Positions 44,001-51,703 of a DNA stretch of 64,000 bases are shown here, piece by piece. Within the stretch, counting starts at the first letter, position 1. Every line of letters starts with the position of its first letter. Under the pieces are notes generated by a model. It worked only from the letters and a program-made list of their open reading frames with translations. It ran no database searches and was not told where the DNA came from. The DNA lies in NCBI GenBank assembly GCA_018223375.1, contig JAGTTS010000003.1, forward strand, positions 248,001-312,000, written 5' to 3'. Position numbers and translations under genes: made by a program. The stretch is from Clostridiaceae bacterium Marseille-Q3526. Lineage in GTDB: Bacteria > Bacillota > Clostridia > Lachnospirales > Lachnospiraceae.

Positions 44001-46351
44001 AGGATGAGAGAGCCCAGCTGATTGAAACTTATTTCACTGAGATGGAGGAGCGGGTGAAGGAACTGGAAGCGCTTCACAACGCGGATCCGGACAGCGAGAC
44101 TTCTCACAGGCATATTTCAGGCAAGGAATACGACGAGAAGAACTGTATCCTGGGAGCAACGGATATCGTTCTGGATCAGATGATGTATTCCGTAGCCATT
44201 AAGCCTCTCTATGACGAGCTGACAAAACGCTCTGACAAGAAGGAGGACGCCGTCCAGCAGCTGACAGATTCCCTGAACGCTATGGACGCCATGATAGACT
44301 TATATTATCAGCACAAGGGACTGAGCGACAATCCGCTGATGGACGGAGTGACCTACGGCAAGGACAGAACGCCTACCAGCCGTCTCAACATCCGCTACCA
44401 GCGTATGTTTGCCGGCGCGTTCATGTACGCAGGCGGACTGCACATTGGTATTGAGTGGGGATCCGTACCTGCTCTGGGCGGTTCCAAGCCGATTGAGACC
44501 GACGAAAACGGAAAAGCCTTAGAAAACCAGGACGGCCAGTACTTCGGCTGGGGAATTTCCCACGAGATTGGCCACATTATCAACGAGGGAGCATACGCCT
44601 ACGCGGAGACGACAAACAACTACTACCCGCAGCTGGCCAAGTCCCGGGACAGCAACGATACCACAAGATTTTCTTACGAGGACGTATATAAGAAGGTAAC
44701 CTCCGGAACCAAGGGAGGCGGCAGCGAGCGCCTGGCTATGTACTGGCAGCTGCATATGGCCTACGACAACGGAGGATACAACTTTAAGACATACGACAAT
44801 TATAAGGATCAGAGAGAAAACCTGATCTTTGCAAGGATTGACTCCTATGCGAGAGATACAAGCCGCGCTCCTGCGCCGGGCGGCATTAAGCTGACGCTTG
44901 ACAACGCGGATAAGGACAACAAGATGATCCGTCTGGCCTGCGCGGCGGCAGAGAAGGATTTAAGAGACTTCTTCATTCGCTGGGGACTGACGCCTGACAA
45001 GACGACAGACGAGTACGCCGGACAGTTTGACGAGGAAACACGCGCTATTTACTATGAGAACGACGATTCCAGAGTATACCGTCTGGAAGGCGGAGAGAGC
45101 ATTGCCGAATCTGTCACAGTGAAGGCAGAGGCAGAGAAGGATTCTCAGGCCTCCAACCAGGTGCATCTCACCATGAGCCTCAGCGACGAGGGAAAACGGG
45201 ATCAGCTTCTGGGCTATGAGATTACCAGAATCGAGCGCAGATACGGAAAGGAAGAGAGACGGGTGGTTGGCTTTACCACCAGCGATACCTTTACGGATCA
45301 TGTGATGACGACGAACAACAGAGTCGTATCCTACGAGGTGCGGGGTATTGACCAGTGCATGAATCCGACAGAGACTTACCGGATTTCCGATGAGTTCAAG
45401 CTCTTACACGAGGGAATGTTAGATAAGACAGACTGGGAGATCACCGTCAACACCACCTCTCCAAGCGATGAGAAGCCGGACAATGAGGACGAGACCGATA
45501 CTCCGTGCTCCGGAACCATCAGCGCCGCCGGCATGATGATTGACAATCAGCTGGATCAGGCGTATGTGGGAACTACCACAGAGAAGGAAGCTGAGGCAGT
45601 GATTTCTCTTGGAAAAACAGAGTCCATCGCAGGATTTAAGTACACCTACGACGGAGAGAATCCAGTGAAAAATTACAGGCTTTCCATCAGCCAGGACGGA
45701 GAGAAGTGGACGGAGATTAAGTCCGGAACCTTTGAATTCCAGGAGGGAAGCAGTTCTGCTCTCATTTACTTTGACCTGAAGGACGATCCGCGCTACCATG
45801 TGTACGAGACGGCTTACTTAAAGATTACAGCCGCAGGATCCAAGAGCTTTGCGGCAGCGGAGCTTGATATTCTCGGCCCGACCGGCGACAATGTGGAGTT
45901 AGCGGAGGCTGGAATCGGAATCCTGAAGGAAGATTTCTATTTAACTGACGCAGGTTCCGGAGAGACAGGAGAAGAGACTGCAGACAAGATTCCGGCAGGT
46001 TCTGTGATCTTTACTGGAAAATACAAAGGAAATCCAGCCTACAACACATTTATTCTCTATGACGAGGATGGAAACGTAGTGGGCGGAAGAGACGCAGACG
46101 GCGCAGTCACAGCCCATCAGCTGATTTTTGCCCCGGATCCGGTGAACGGACAGCTGGGCGAGATCACAGACGGAATCTGGGTGTACTACATCGAGCCGGA
46201 TGAGCTGGACGGCGTAACGCTTCCTGGTAAGGTCCGCGCGGAGATGTACCGCGTCGACAATGCAGAGACAAACGAGGGAGATCGTCTTGTCAGCGACACG
46301 CTGTTTGTGGAGCTGCCGAAAAATCTTCCGGACATTGAAATTAAGCCGTAG
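41009..46351 (+). CDS. Secreted M60-like zinc metalloprotease with dockerin, FN3 and discoidin-like modules
   Basis: A 1780-residue secreted protein. The signal peptide covers residues 1-28 (ending EAYAA). A type I dockerin lies at about 190-245, with two calcium loops (Asp194 in DVNGDDIIDDED and Asp224 in DFNQDGELNLSD). Two fibronectin III modules follow at about 435-625. A discoidin-like module lies at about 640-795. The M60-like peptidase domain at about 1080-1330 has the zinc motif HEIGH (1185-1189) and Glu1200 in AETTNN, matching HExxH-x(8-28)-E. Another discoidin-like module lies at about 1495-1610. M60-like enzymes cleave mucin-type glycoproteins. The start follows TAGGAGAAGC. The next gene is 36 bp downstream and may encode the docking partner. 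Confidence 0.88.
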   Translation: MKRQLAFVLAAWIGLQQPLGTLEAYAAQPLAAGVTGGSQSEWLPVSSPSNGQEEETETLPEATPDAPLENPYRGNVIVEIRTVLPVEGEIPFEVHLTEKPSKLAKFLRQEAEVNEYGQFTVQPGEMSEIGKGVFQSNYVPDGTYVLTVNAEGYEPYKQEIKIKGDTCKVMLFNDYYDEEQYTSSAHPGLIRMGDVNGDDIIDDEDLEELLDAIHAEEPGVNAMDFNQDGELNLSDIQYFASFYDYDSSSRKHISTVERSVTRKEGEVKFDDTASPSDAVEIDGKPEALFDHDSEESSVTVARKDGEKISEENPVELTLDFTHSETELKAEGFVIQSPSGSENAITSGEIEVTVDDDGKEKKETLTIVKAGEARKARFGRSGGTAEIQPDGSIVVNLKSQKPVKKVTIRVTGTVSQGSLAEISQVEFMEDMKDRIPPPVQNIPKNLQAEIGSAEFTLIWDKENNVTGYEISISHDGETETMASEENSVTINSFGGKKLLNYETYRVRVRSVNGTWKSNYSSELSVTPEPSGPPPAPEYIKIDGFYRCLNVSWKKMKDTQSYTLFYRQKGTEEFTAVENIDRSQTSLTLEHLADNTEYEVYMVGHNPLGDSPDSTMYSGRTAPAATAKMPAYGLLNDGPDKGKDVTNHIKKVENIEGANYNRADEEIAIPTVIVDGDPTSYWLLEDWDSGVHYGSRGPIITLDQPYEMDTIRFTAGPAQKSDLSAIKVLAWETEDGSGSGKEIPGRFSRLASMDNNGSVYYEFIASEPFTAKKVQINLSASGNVRYISIGEIRFYEYNSLLNDIDALFTDALHVALKAEVTMDDVKALKERANELDPASGETHPKKELALKELSVAESILLTGVSQEAVQIDTSVSKSYDSHITFLGGLNAWQPLGTAALAGEKVTIYVGAPGKTQGDSTPLKLVATQYHSESSPFYKYASDLKVGVNEIIIPKISSIDCEQGGALYVEYTGRNINDSYAVRVSGGSPYPVLDLTKAENEDERAQLIETYFTEMEERVKELEALHNADPDSETSHRHISGKEYDEKNCILGATDIVLDQMMYSVAIKPLYDELTKRSDKKEDAVQQLTDSLNAMDAMIDLYYQHKGLSDNPLMDGVTYGKDRTPTSRLNIRYQRMFAGAFMYAGGLHIGIEWGSVPALGGSKPIETDENGKALENQDGQYFGWGISHEIGHIINEGAYAYAETTNNYYPQLAKSRDSNDTTRFSYEDVYKKVTSGTKGGGSERLAMYWQLHMAYDNGGYNFKTYDNYKDQRENLIFARIDSYARDTSRAPAPGGIKLTLDNADKDNKMIRLACAAAEKDLRDFFIRWGLTPDKTTDEYAGQFDEETRAIYYENDDSRVYRLEGGESIAESVTVKAEAEKDSQASNQVHLTMSLSDEGKRDQLLGYEITRIERRYGKEERRVVGFTTSDTFTDHVMTTNNRVVSYEVRGIDQCMNPTETYRISDEFKLLHEGMLDKTDWEITVNTTSPSDEKPDNEDETDTPCSGTISAAGMMIDNQLDQAYVGTTTEKEAEAVISLGKTESIAGFKYTYDGENPVKNYRLSISQDGEKWTEIKSGTFEFQEGSSSALIYFDLKDDPRYHVYETAYLKITAAGSKSFAAAELDILGPTGDNVELAEAGIGILKEDFYLTDAGSGETGEETADKIPAGSVIFTGKYKGNPAYNTFILYDEDGNVVGGRDADGAVTAHQLIFAPDPVNGQLGEITDGIWVYYIEPDELDGVTLPGKVRAEMYRVDNAETNEGDRLVSDTLFVELPKNLPDIEIKP

Positions 46352-46387
46352 GGCAGCCGCATAAAATAAGGAGAGAAAGAAGGACGA

Positions 46388-47452
46388 ATGAAAAAGACGA
46401 CATTTGCAGCCGGTCTGTGCGCTTCGGCGCTCAGCCTGGCGCTCCTTCCGTCCATGCATTCCATGGCGGAAAGAAACCAGATGATCACCTGGGAAAAAAC
46501 AGGAAAAAATTCGGTCAGGCTGAAACTTAAGCTTCAGGACCAGGAACCGGCCGACAGCTTTACAGCCTTCAGCTTGAAGCTTATATTTGAAAGCGACGAG
46601 CCGATGTCTGAGGATCCGGCGTTTAAGTTTTCACAGAACATAAAGTCAAAATTGGATCCAGCTGTGTACGAGACACGGTACGACGAGGACGCCCAGGAGA
46701 TGACTGTCTATGTGGCGGATCGCGATCCGGTACTGGAAAAGGGCGAGGAGCTGGATCTGGGAACCATCACAGTGGATTCCGAGGAAAATGTGAGGATTTC
46801 TGTGGACAGAGATGATTTCCAGGGCGTGAACAGCTTCCATGAGAAGCTGGAGGTGACAAACTTCGGCGAGTACGAGGATTATGAGATGATTCTGGAGACG
46901 CCGGAACCGGAAGAGCCAGAGACGGAGGATCCGGAAACTCCTGAACCAGAGGCTCCAGATACTCCGGATGAGGACACAGAGGACGACGATTCAGACAGAA
47001 ACAGCGGACGTGGAAACTCCAGGTCTGAGTGGACAGAAAAGCCCAACGGCTCCTGGAAGCAGGACGGCAGAGGCTGGTGGTTCGCAAAGCTGGACGGAAG
47101 CTATCCGGCAGACGGCTGGTTCGAGTGCTCCTGGAACGGAAAGAAAGGCTGGTACCATTTCAACGCAGAAGGCTATATGGAGACAGGCTGGTTTACAGAT
47201 AAGGACGGCCATACCTATTTCCTTCATGACCAGAACGACGCCAAGATCGGAGCAATGTATACGGGATGGCGCTGGATTGGAGACAACTGCTATTACTTCA
47301 CCAAGGATTCGGCAGAGGGACAGCCTGCAGGCTCCATGGTAAAGAACGGAAAGACACCGGACGGCTATACAGTAAATGCTCAGGGGCAGTGGACGGTTAA
47401 CGGAATCGTTCAGATCAATCCTGAAAAGCCGTCAGGTCCAGGACTTTCCTAA
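46388..47452 (+). CDS. Secreted cohesin-like domain protein with wall-binding repeats
   Basis: A 354-residue protein with a signal peptide (residues 1-27, ending SMHSMA). Residues about 30-170 form a beta-rich domain with AFSLKLIFES and ELDLGTITVDSEE, which recall the strands of cohesin modules. An acidic Pro/Glu/Thr/Asp linker spans about 173-212. Choline-binding-type repeats cover about 215-345 (GRGWWFAKLDGSYPADGW, KGWYHFNAEGYMETGWF, TPDGYTVNAQGQW), which attach proteins to the cell wall. It lies 36 bp behind a dockerin-bearing protease gene with no terminator between. The wall repeats are clear; the cohesin assignment is inference and could instead be another immunoglobulin-like fold. Confidence 0.7.
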   Translation: MKKTTFAAGLCASALSLALLPSMHSMAERNQMITWEKTGKNSVRLKLKLQDQEPADSFTAFSLKLIFESDEPMSEDPAFKFSQNIKSKLDPAVYETRYDEDAQEMTVYVADRDPVLEKGEELDLGTITVDSEENVRISVDRDDFQGVNSFHEKLEVTNFGEYEDYEMILETPEPEEPETEDPETPEPEAPDTPDEDTEDDDSDRNSGRGNSRSEWTEKPNGSWKQDGRGWWFAKLDGSYPADGWFECSWNGKKGWYHFNAEGYMETGWFTDKDGHTYFLHDQNDAKIGAMYTGWRWIGDNCYYFTKDSAEGQPAGSMVKNGKTPDGYTVNAQGQWTVNGIVQINPEKPSGPGLS

Positions 47453-47495
47453 GTCCGGATCTGGAAACGATAGAAAATGGCATAGAAAGAGAAAC

Positions 47496-47545
47496 AGAGC
47501 CGCTGGGAAGCAAGGTGCAGATTCACCTGCTTCCCGGCGGCTCTT
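47496..47545 (+). terminator. Terminator after the cohesin-like gene
   Basis: AGAGCCGCTGGGAAGC and GCTTCCCGGCGGCTCT form a GC-rich stem with AGGTG/CACCT inside, followed by TTTTCC. Confidence 0.9.
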
Positions 47546-47631
47546 TTCCGATCTTCCCCGCAGTTCTAAAACAATTCTGCCCTTCATAAAGTGTCAAAAG
47601 GCAAAACGGCTGTCCAAAGGAGGGAACATTC

Positions 47632-50268
47632 ATGTATGAAGGAAAAACCATAGACGAGACGTTAAAGAAACTGAGCGCTGACGGAGAGCGGGGGCTGAGG
47701 GAGGAGGACGTAAAAGAGCGGCAGAAACACTATGGAAGCAATGAGCTGGAGGAGAAAAAGCAGAAAACGCTTCTGAAACGGTTTGCCGGGCAGCTCTGCG
47801 ACTCTCTTATTTTCGTGCTGTTTGCAGCGGCCGGGATTTCCGTGCTTCTGGGGGAGTACAGCGACGCAGTGATTATCATGATTGTGGTAGCTGTAAACGG
47901 CATTGTGGGGGTAGTGCAGGAGGGAAAAGCGCAGAAGGCTCTGGATTCCTTAAAGCAGATGACCCGCCTGAAGGCATCCGTCGTCAGGGACGGCAGGGAG
48001 ATAGAAATTGACGCCAAGGAGCTGGTTCCAGGCGACCTGGCGCTTCTGACAGCCGGCTGCCAGGTTCCGGCCGATATGCGCCTGATTCAGTCGGCAGGCC
48101 TTAAAATTGAGGAATCAGCCCTGACGGGAGAGTCGGTTCCTGTGTCCAAGTCCGCTGATTATCTGGCGTCAGAGTCCGGAACCGGAAACGGATCCGGAAA
48201 AGGGAAAAATATGGCCTATATGACCTCCTATGTGACCTCGGGCCGCGGAAAAGGGATTGTAACAGCCACGGGGATGGGAACGGAGATCGGAAGGATTGCG
48301 GCCATGATTCACGCGGCGCCGGAGGAAGAGACGCCTCTTCAGAAACGTCTGGGAGAACTGGGAAAGGTGCTCAGTCTGACGGCGGTAGCCCTGTGCGCCG
48401 CTCTTTTTCTCATGGCGGTGATTCAGAAGCGGGACGTGATGGAAATGCTTATCACCGCCATATCGCTGGCAGTAGCCGCCGTGCCGGAGGGACTTCCGGC
48501 AGTAGTCACCATTGTGCTGGCTTTAAGCGTTACCAGGATGGTTAAGGCGGGAACTATTGTGAGAAAACTGCCGTCAGTGGAAACGCTGGGAGCTGTCAGC
48601 GTAGTGTGTACAGACAAAACGGGAACCCTGACTAAAAATGTGATGACCGTAACGCAGTGGTATGAGGACGGGACAATCAGGACGCTGGAAAACGCAGCGG
48701 CGGAAAAACCCTCAAAACGCCTGGCAGAGTGCTTCGCCTTGTGCAGCGACGCCCGGTTAGAGCAGGAAAAAGGAGATCCGACCGAGCTGGCCCTTCTCCA
48801 GTTTGCCAGCCTGGCAGACGTTGAAAAGGAGGAGAGGGAGAGAGAAATGCCTAGAAAAGGAGAGCTTCCCTTTGACTCGGACCGGAAAATGATGACGACC
48901 TTCCACAGACAGGGAAAGACAGGCATTTCCTGCACCAAAGGCGCGCCGGACCGCGTGCTCAGGCAGTGTACGCATATCTGGAAAAACCACCGCTCGGTTC
49001 CCATGACTGAGGCAGAGCGCAGGGAAGCGGAGCAGGCAGCCGCAAGGATGTCCTCCCAGGCGCTTCGGGTGCTGGCCGCGGCAGCGAAGGAGGATGCCGC
49101 AGGACCGGAGGAAAAGGGGCTTACCTTCCTGGGACTGGCCGGCATGATGGATCCGCCCAGAGACGAGGCGAAACAGGCGGTCGGGCAGTTTCGGAAGGCG
49201 TCGGTGGATACCGTCATGATCACAGGGGATCATGTGGACACGGCTCTGGCTATTGCAAAAGAGCTGGGAATTGCAGAGGACAGGACTCAGTGCATGACGG
49301 GGGAGGAGCTGGAGCGGACAGAGGACGACGAGCTGAAGAAAAAAATAAAGCATTTAAAGGTATTTGCCAGAGTGTCCCCTGGCCACAAGGTGAGAATTGT
49401 AAACGCCTTTAAGGCGGCGGGCCACATCACGGCCATGACGGGAGACGGAGTCAACGACGCGCCCTCCCTGAAAAACGCAGACATTGGAATCGCTATGGGA
49501 AAGACGGGAACCGACGTGGCCAAGCAGGCGGCCGATATGATTCTGACAGACGATAATTTCGCCACCATTGAGAGAGCCATGGAGGAGGGGCGTGGCGTTT
49601 ACGAGAATATTAAAAAATCAGTAATTTTTCTGCTGTCCTCCAATTTCGGGGAAATTGCCACCATGTTTGCAGCGATTGCGGCCGGGGTGGCCTCTCCCTT
49701 AAAGCCCAGCCACATTTTGTGGATCAATCTGATCACAGATTCGCTTCCTGCCCTGGCTCTGGGAGTGGATGAAAATGACGGCAGGCGTCTGATGGAGAAG
49801 CCACCGAGACAGTCTGGAGAAAGTCTGTTTGCAGGCGGAGGATGGTTCGTCACCCTGGGATACGGTTTTCTGATTGCAGCAGTCAGCCTCACGGCATTTT
49901 TCCGGCTTCCCATGGAGCTGGCTGGTTCCATGGAGCTTTCGTCAGTCAGGGAATGTCTGCAGAATCCGGAGGTTTTATTAAAATCCCAGACCTACGCTTT
50001 TACCGTGCTGAGCCTTTCCCAGCTGTTTCACGCAGTGGGGATGCGGGACGTTTCTTCTTCAGTCTTTGGATCCCGCCTGTGCTCCAACCGGCTGATGCTT
50101 CTGGCCTTCGGACTGGGAATGCTTCTCCAGGCTGCGGTGACAGAGATTCCGGCTCTGACACAGGCTTTTGGAACCTGCGTCCTTTCCCTGTCAGAATGGG
50201 GATTTCTTCTGCCTTTGGCGGCCGCTCCCGTAATCGTCCATGAAATAGCCGTACTGCTGCGCAGATAG
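47632..50268 (+). CDS. P2-type cation-transporting ATPase (Ca2+-ATPase-like)
   Basis: An 878-residue P-type ATPase. An N-terminal cation ATPase domain begins TIDETLKKLSADGERGLRE in short form. The actuator motif is ALTGESVPV, the fourth membrane segment has AAVPEGLPAVV and the phosphorylation site is Asp328 in DKTGTLTKN. The hinge is MTGDGVNDAPSLK. Ten membrane segments are expected. The PEGLP motif places it with SERCA/PMCA-type calcium or Na+/K+-like pumps; the ion is not proved. The start follows AAAGGAGGGAACATTC. Confidence 0.9.
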   Translation: MYEGKTIDETLKKLSADGERGLREEDVKERQKHYGSNELEEKKQKTLLKRFAGQLCDSLIFVLFAAAGISVLLGEYSDAVIIMIVVAVNGIVGVVQEGKAQKALDSLKQMTRLKASVVRDGREIEIDAKELVPGDLALLTAGCQVPADMRLIQSAGLKIEESALTGESVPVSKSADYLASESGTGNGSGKGKNMAYMTSYVTSGRGKGIVTATGMGTEIGRIAAMIHAAPEEETPLQKRLGELGKVLSLTAVALCAALFLMAVIQKRDVMEMLITAISLAVAAVPEGLPAVVTIVLALSVTRMVKAGTIVRKLPSVETLGAVSVVCTDKTGTLTKNVMTVTQWYEDGTIRTLENAAAEKPSKRLAECFALCSDARLEQEKGDPTELALLQFASLADVEKEEREREMPRKGELPFDSDRKMMTTFHRQGKTGISCTKGAPDRVLRQCTHIWKNHRSVPMTEAERREAEQAAARMSSQALRVLAAAAKEDAAGPEEKGLTFLGLAGMMDPPRDEAKQAVGQFRKASVDTVMITGDHVDTALAIAKELGIAEDRTQCMTGEELERTEDDELKKKIKHLKVFARVSPGHKVRIVNAFKAAGHITAMTGDGVNDAPSLKNADIGIAMGKTGTDVAKQAADMILTDDNFATIERAMEEGRGVYENIKKSVIFLLSSNFGEIATMFAAIAAGVASPLKPSHILWINLITDSLPALALGVDENDGRRLMEKPPRQSGESLFAGGGWFVTLGYGFLIAAVSLTAFFRLPMELAGSMELSSVRECLQNPEVLLKSQTYAFTVLSLSQLFHAVGMRDVSSSVFGSRLCSNRLMLLAFGLGMLLQAAVTEIPALTQAFGTCVLSLSEWGFLLPLAAAPVIVHEIAVLLRR

Positions 50269-50337
50269 CCGCATTTTTGGCGTTTGTCGTGCAGGGAACT
50301 CAGGACAAACGCATGAGTAAATAAATTGTGAACAAAT

Positions 50338-50371
50338 CCCCTTTTTCTGGTATGATAAAAAGAAAAAGGGG
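50338..50371 (+). promoter_or_regulatory. Hairpin hiding the transposase ribosome site
   Basis: CCCCTTTTTCT (50338-50348) and AGAAAAAGGGG (50361-50371) are perfect inverse complements; the right arm holds the G-rich ribosome site of the transposase. A TATGAT -10 candidate lies in the loop. Transcripts entering from outside would fold and hide the site; transcripts starting inside would not. Confidence 0.6.
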
Positions 50372-50379
50372 GTTTTGCT

Positions 50380-51501
50380 ATGGATGAATTGTTAGAATGG
50401 ATGGACTATATTGAAGATAAGCGTCAGCAGACGAAAGTACGGCATAAGCTGAAGGACATAATCGTGATTGTTTTGTTTGCTACGCTTGCAAATGTGGATG
50501 ACTGGGTGGAAATGGAATACTTTGCCCATTATCATGAAGCATATTTGAAAAAATATATTGAATTGAAAAACGGAATTCCGTCTCATGATACACTTTGCCG
50601 TGTATTTGGAATGCTGTCACCAGAAATCTTGCAGCAGCTTTATGGTAAATGGCAGGAATTATTGAATCAAAACGAAGGGGAAGTATTGCGTAAACTGATC
50701 TGCATTGATGGAAAAACGATGCGTTCCAATAAAAGAAAAGAAGGAAAACCGAACCATATCATAACGGCCTGGAGTAAGGAAGATGGCTTCAGCCTTGGTC
50801 AGAAGGTGGTAAATACCAAGAGTAATGAGATTACAGCAATACCGGAATTGCTGGAGAAAATCCGGATCAAAGGCCAGGTTGTGACGATCGATGCCATGGG
50901 AACGCAGACAGCCATAGCCGAGAAGATCCGTTTAAAACGAGGAGACTATGTACTGGCGTTAAAGGAAAACCAGAGGACGCTGCATGAGGATGTGAGTTTG
51001 TACCTGAACGATGCCGAGATAAAAGAAGAACTGCGTAAGAAGGGAAAATATAAAAAAACAATTGAAAAAGCCCACAGTCAATTAGAAATCCGAGAATATT
51101 ACCAGACGAAAGAAATTGGCTGGCTGCCTCAGAAGAAGGACTGGAAAGGGCTAAAAAGTATTGGGATGGAAGAAAAGACGATTCGAAAAGACGGTCAGGA
51201 GAAAAAAGAGTTCCGTTATTATATCAGCAGCCTAAATGAAGACATTGAGCTGTTTAGCCGTGCAGTGAGAGGCCATTGGAGTGTAGAAAGTATGCATTGG
51301 CAGTTGGATGTAACATTTAAGGAAGATGCCAATACAACGCTGGATAAGCAGGCAGCGGAAAATTTGAACATCATAAGGAAATGGTGTTTAAGTATATTGA
51401 AAATGGTAGAGATTTTCCGTCCCAATCTGTCCATGAAAAAGAAACGATTTGTAATCAGTATGAACCCAGCAGAGTTTTTGGAACAGGTATTAAATTTTTA
51501 A
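50380..51501 (+). CDS. ISAs1-family transposase
   Basis: A 373-residue DDE transposase of normal length for ISAs1. The N-terminal region (DYIEDKRQQTKVRHKLKDI) is followed by the catalytic core: Asp in ICIDGKTMR, Asp in VTIDAMGTQ and the C-terminal region with RGHWSVESMHWQLDVTFKED, which carries the glutamate. It appears complete and could be active. Translation is probably limited by the hairpin at 50338-50371. Confidence 0.93.
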   Translation: MDELLEWMDYIEDKRQQTKVRHKLKDIIVIVLFATLANVDDWVEMEYFAHYHEAYLKKYIELKNGIPSHDTLCRVFGMLSPEILQQLYGKWQELLNQNEGEVLRKLICIDGKTMRSNKRKEGKPNHIITAWSKEDGFSLGQKVVNTKSNEITAIPELLEKIRIKGQVVTIDAMGTQTAIAEKIRLKRGDYVLALKENQRTLHEDVSLYLNDAEIKEELRKKGKYKKTIEKAHSQLEIREYYQTKEIGWLPQKKDWKGLKSIGMEEKTIRKDGQEKKEFRYYISSLNEDIELFSRAVRGHWSVESMHWQLDVTFKEDANTTLDKQAAENLNIIRKWCLSILKMVEIFRPNLSMKKKRFVISMNPAEFLEQVLNF

Positions 51502-51572
51502 AAACAAGATATTTTGAAAAAGAGGAAGGAAAACAATTCATGCGTATGTCGTGGCAGGGAACTGCAAACAGG

Positions 51573-51601
51573 TTGTATTATGGAGGAAAACGCGGTAAAA
51601 T
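51573..51601 (+). promoter_or_regulatory. Promoter of the penicillin-binding protein gene
   Basis: TTGTAT (51573-51578) and TAAAAT (51596-51601) are 17 bp apart. The -35 box begins 9 bp after the likely right end of the insertion sequence. Confidence 0.65.
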
Positions 51602-51703
51602 AGACAAAAGCTCTGCCCCTCTCACAGAATATGGGTTTGAGAACAAGAGGGCAGGAGAAGACGATGCACGGACGAAACTGGTACAGGCAGAAAAAGGAGT
51701 AAC

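Larger units (their letters stand above)
50292..51564 (+). mobile_element. Insertion sequence of the ISAs1 family
   Basis: One transposase gene lies between imperfect inverted ends. The left end reads CAG then GGACAAACGCATGA (50304-50317) and the right end is TCATGCGTATGTCGTG (51538-51553); GACAnACGCATGA is shared. The outermost bases are less alike, and the block GCGTnTGTCGTG-CAGGGAACT also recurs in direct orientation at 50280-50300 and 51542-51563, so the exact ends are uncertain. No clear target duplication was found. The element is richer in A and T than its neighbours. It separates the P-type ATPase from the penicillin-binding protein gene. Confidence 0.8.
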
